Shown here one piece after another: positions 6,424 through 8,685 of a stretch of 8,685 nucleotides of DNA. The notes under the pieces are model-generated. The model did not search any database, was not told where the DNA came from, and worked only from the letters and a program-made list of their open reading frames with translations. The stretch covers positions 1 through 8,685 of the forward strand of contig CAMPKM010000095.1 in assembly GCA_946887155.1 (NCBI GenBank), in the 5' to 3' direction. Position 1 is the first letter of the stretch; every line of letters begins with the position of its first letter. This DNA comes from an uncultured Gemmatimonadota bacterium (lineage in GTDB: Bacteria; Gemmatimonadota; Gemmatimonadetes; Gemmatimonadales; Gemmatimonadaceae). The translations under genes were made by a program, and so were the position numbers.

Positions 6424-6427
<4 letters not shown>
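5858..6427 (-). CDS. ccmG: Thioredoxin-like thiol-disulfide protein CcmG/DsbE
   Basis: This is a 189-residue membrane-tethered thioredoxin-fold protein that passes reductant from the DsbD/CcdA route to CcmH and apocytochrome c outside the cytoplasmic membrane. An N-terminal hydrophobic anchor spans about residues 7-24. It is followed by the CcmG lead-in SPLPGKPAPPF (33-43), strand LIVLNFWAS (72-80), the active site WCLAC (81-85) and the cis-proline loop YGVPETF (147-153). The two residues between the cysteines are Leu-Ala rather than the frequent x-Pro, which may tune the redox potential. ATG 6427 is chosen over the longer open frame (to 6577) because it has GGAGG seven bases upstream and overlaps the ccmF stop as ATGA, and because the extension is Arg/Ser-rich out-of-frame ccmF sequence. 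It ends TAATG with ccmH. Confidence 0.95.
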
Positions 6428-8450
<2,023 letters not shown>

Positions 8451-8454
<4 letters not shown>

Positions 8455-8685
8455 GTACCCGACTCCTTCTGGAGTGACCGGTACATGTCCTGCGGACGCT
8501 CTCCGTGCTCCGGCTTCCGGTACTCGTTGGAATGCTTCACCATCAGGTTCGTCGAATGAAACACGCCGTCGCGATGGTACCGGCCCTCGACCACGACACC
8601 CATGCCATCCCGGAACATCTGCGGCGGTGCGCACTTGCTGTACACGTTCACCGCCTGGGCCTGGCCGCCGCTGTCGACGACCACG
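8451..8685 (-). CDS. ccmE: Heme chaperone CcmE, C-terminal part (cut by window edge)
   Basis: Only the last 78 codons with the stop are in the window; the start lies beyond the right edge, and the first GTG at 8684 is an internal Val. CcmE binds heme covalently through a histidine in the periplasm and delivers it to CcmF. The beta-barrel segment VVVEGRYHRDGVFHSTNLMVKH and the heme-binding HxxxY motif (KHSNEYRKPE, with the His followed by three residues and Tyr) identify it; the motif is the His type, not the Cys variant. A cysteine occurs in YSKCAPPQMF, where proteobacterial CcmE usually has Y-x-G-x-x-P. The tail after the motif is short and hydrophilic. The TGA stop overlaps the ccmF GTG start. 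Confidence 0.93.
8463..8468 (-). promoter_or_regulatory. Ribosome binding site of ccmF
   Basis: AAGGAG on the minus strand, eight bases before GTG 8454 and inside the end of ccmE. It decides the GTG start of ccmF. Confidence 0.75.

Noticed and set aside
8455..8634. Extension of ccmF upstream of GTG 8454
   Set aside because: The extension overlaps ccmE in another frame and lacks membrane or family features, while GTG 8454 has a good Shine-Dalgarno and a coupled GTGA junction.

Overview
The window comes from a high-GC bacterium with tightly packed genes. It encodes a complete-looking tail of a System I (Ccm) cytochrome c maturation operon, a menaquinone-type UbiE/MenG methyltransferase, a GDP-mannose-forming enzyme and two proteases. 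The protein types, codon style and repeated GCCTAACG-type words look most like Gemmatimonadota or a related didermal soil or aquatic phylum. This assignment rests on general resemblance only and is tentative. No mobile element, CRISPR array, tRNA or rRNA is visible.

Layout from left to right: (1) 1-53 is a 7-bp tandem repeat that abuts the stop codon of an exported M28-family metallopeptidase (54-1115, minus). (2) A CPBP/CAAX-type membrane protease (1192-1953, minus) lies upstream of it, with hairpins between the two. (3) A short mannose-1-phosphate guanylyltransferase, ManC type, follows (2002 to about 3090, minus). (4) About 150 bp of divergent intergenic DNA separates it from ubiE/menG (about 3245-4042), the only plus-strand gene. 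(5) A 429-residue tandem universal stress protein with an extra C-terminal domain (4039-5328, minus) converges on ubiE. Their stop codons overlap. (6) From 5415 to the right edge, on the minus strand, lies ccmE(partial)-ccmF-ccmG-ccmH. Each junction is an overlapping stop/start (GTGA, ATGA, TAATG), so this is a translationally coupled operon read from right to left. The remaining ccm genes (ccmA/B/C and the start of ccmE) are expected beyond position 8685.

The biology is mostly respiratory and envelope housekeeping. CcmE carries heme, CcmF (with CcmH and the thioredoxin-like CcmG) attaches it to reduced apocytochrome c, and UbiE/MenG completes the quinone that feeds such cytochromes. ManC supplies GDP-mannose for surface polysaccharides.

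I did not find a clear new multi-gene system. The observations most worth checking are: the CCTAACG/CGTTAGG word, which occurs six times and each time carries a rare TTA codon or a TAA stop; one copy of it that provides the stop codons of two converging genes; the Usp-Usp-extra-domain fusion with a cluster of small palindromes upstream; and the heptanucleotide array at the left edge. Counts were made by eye.
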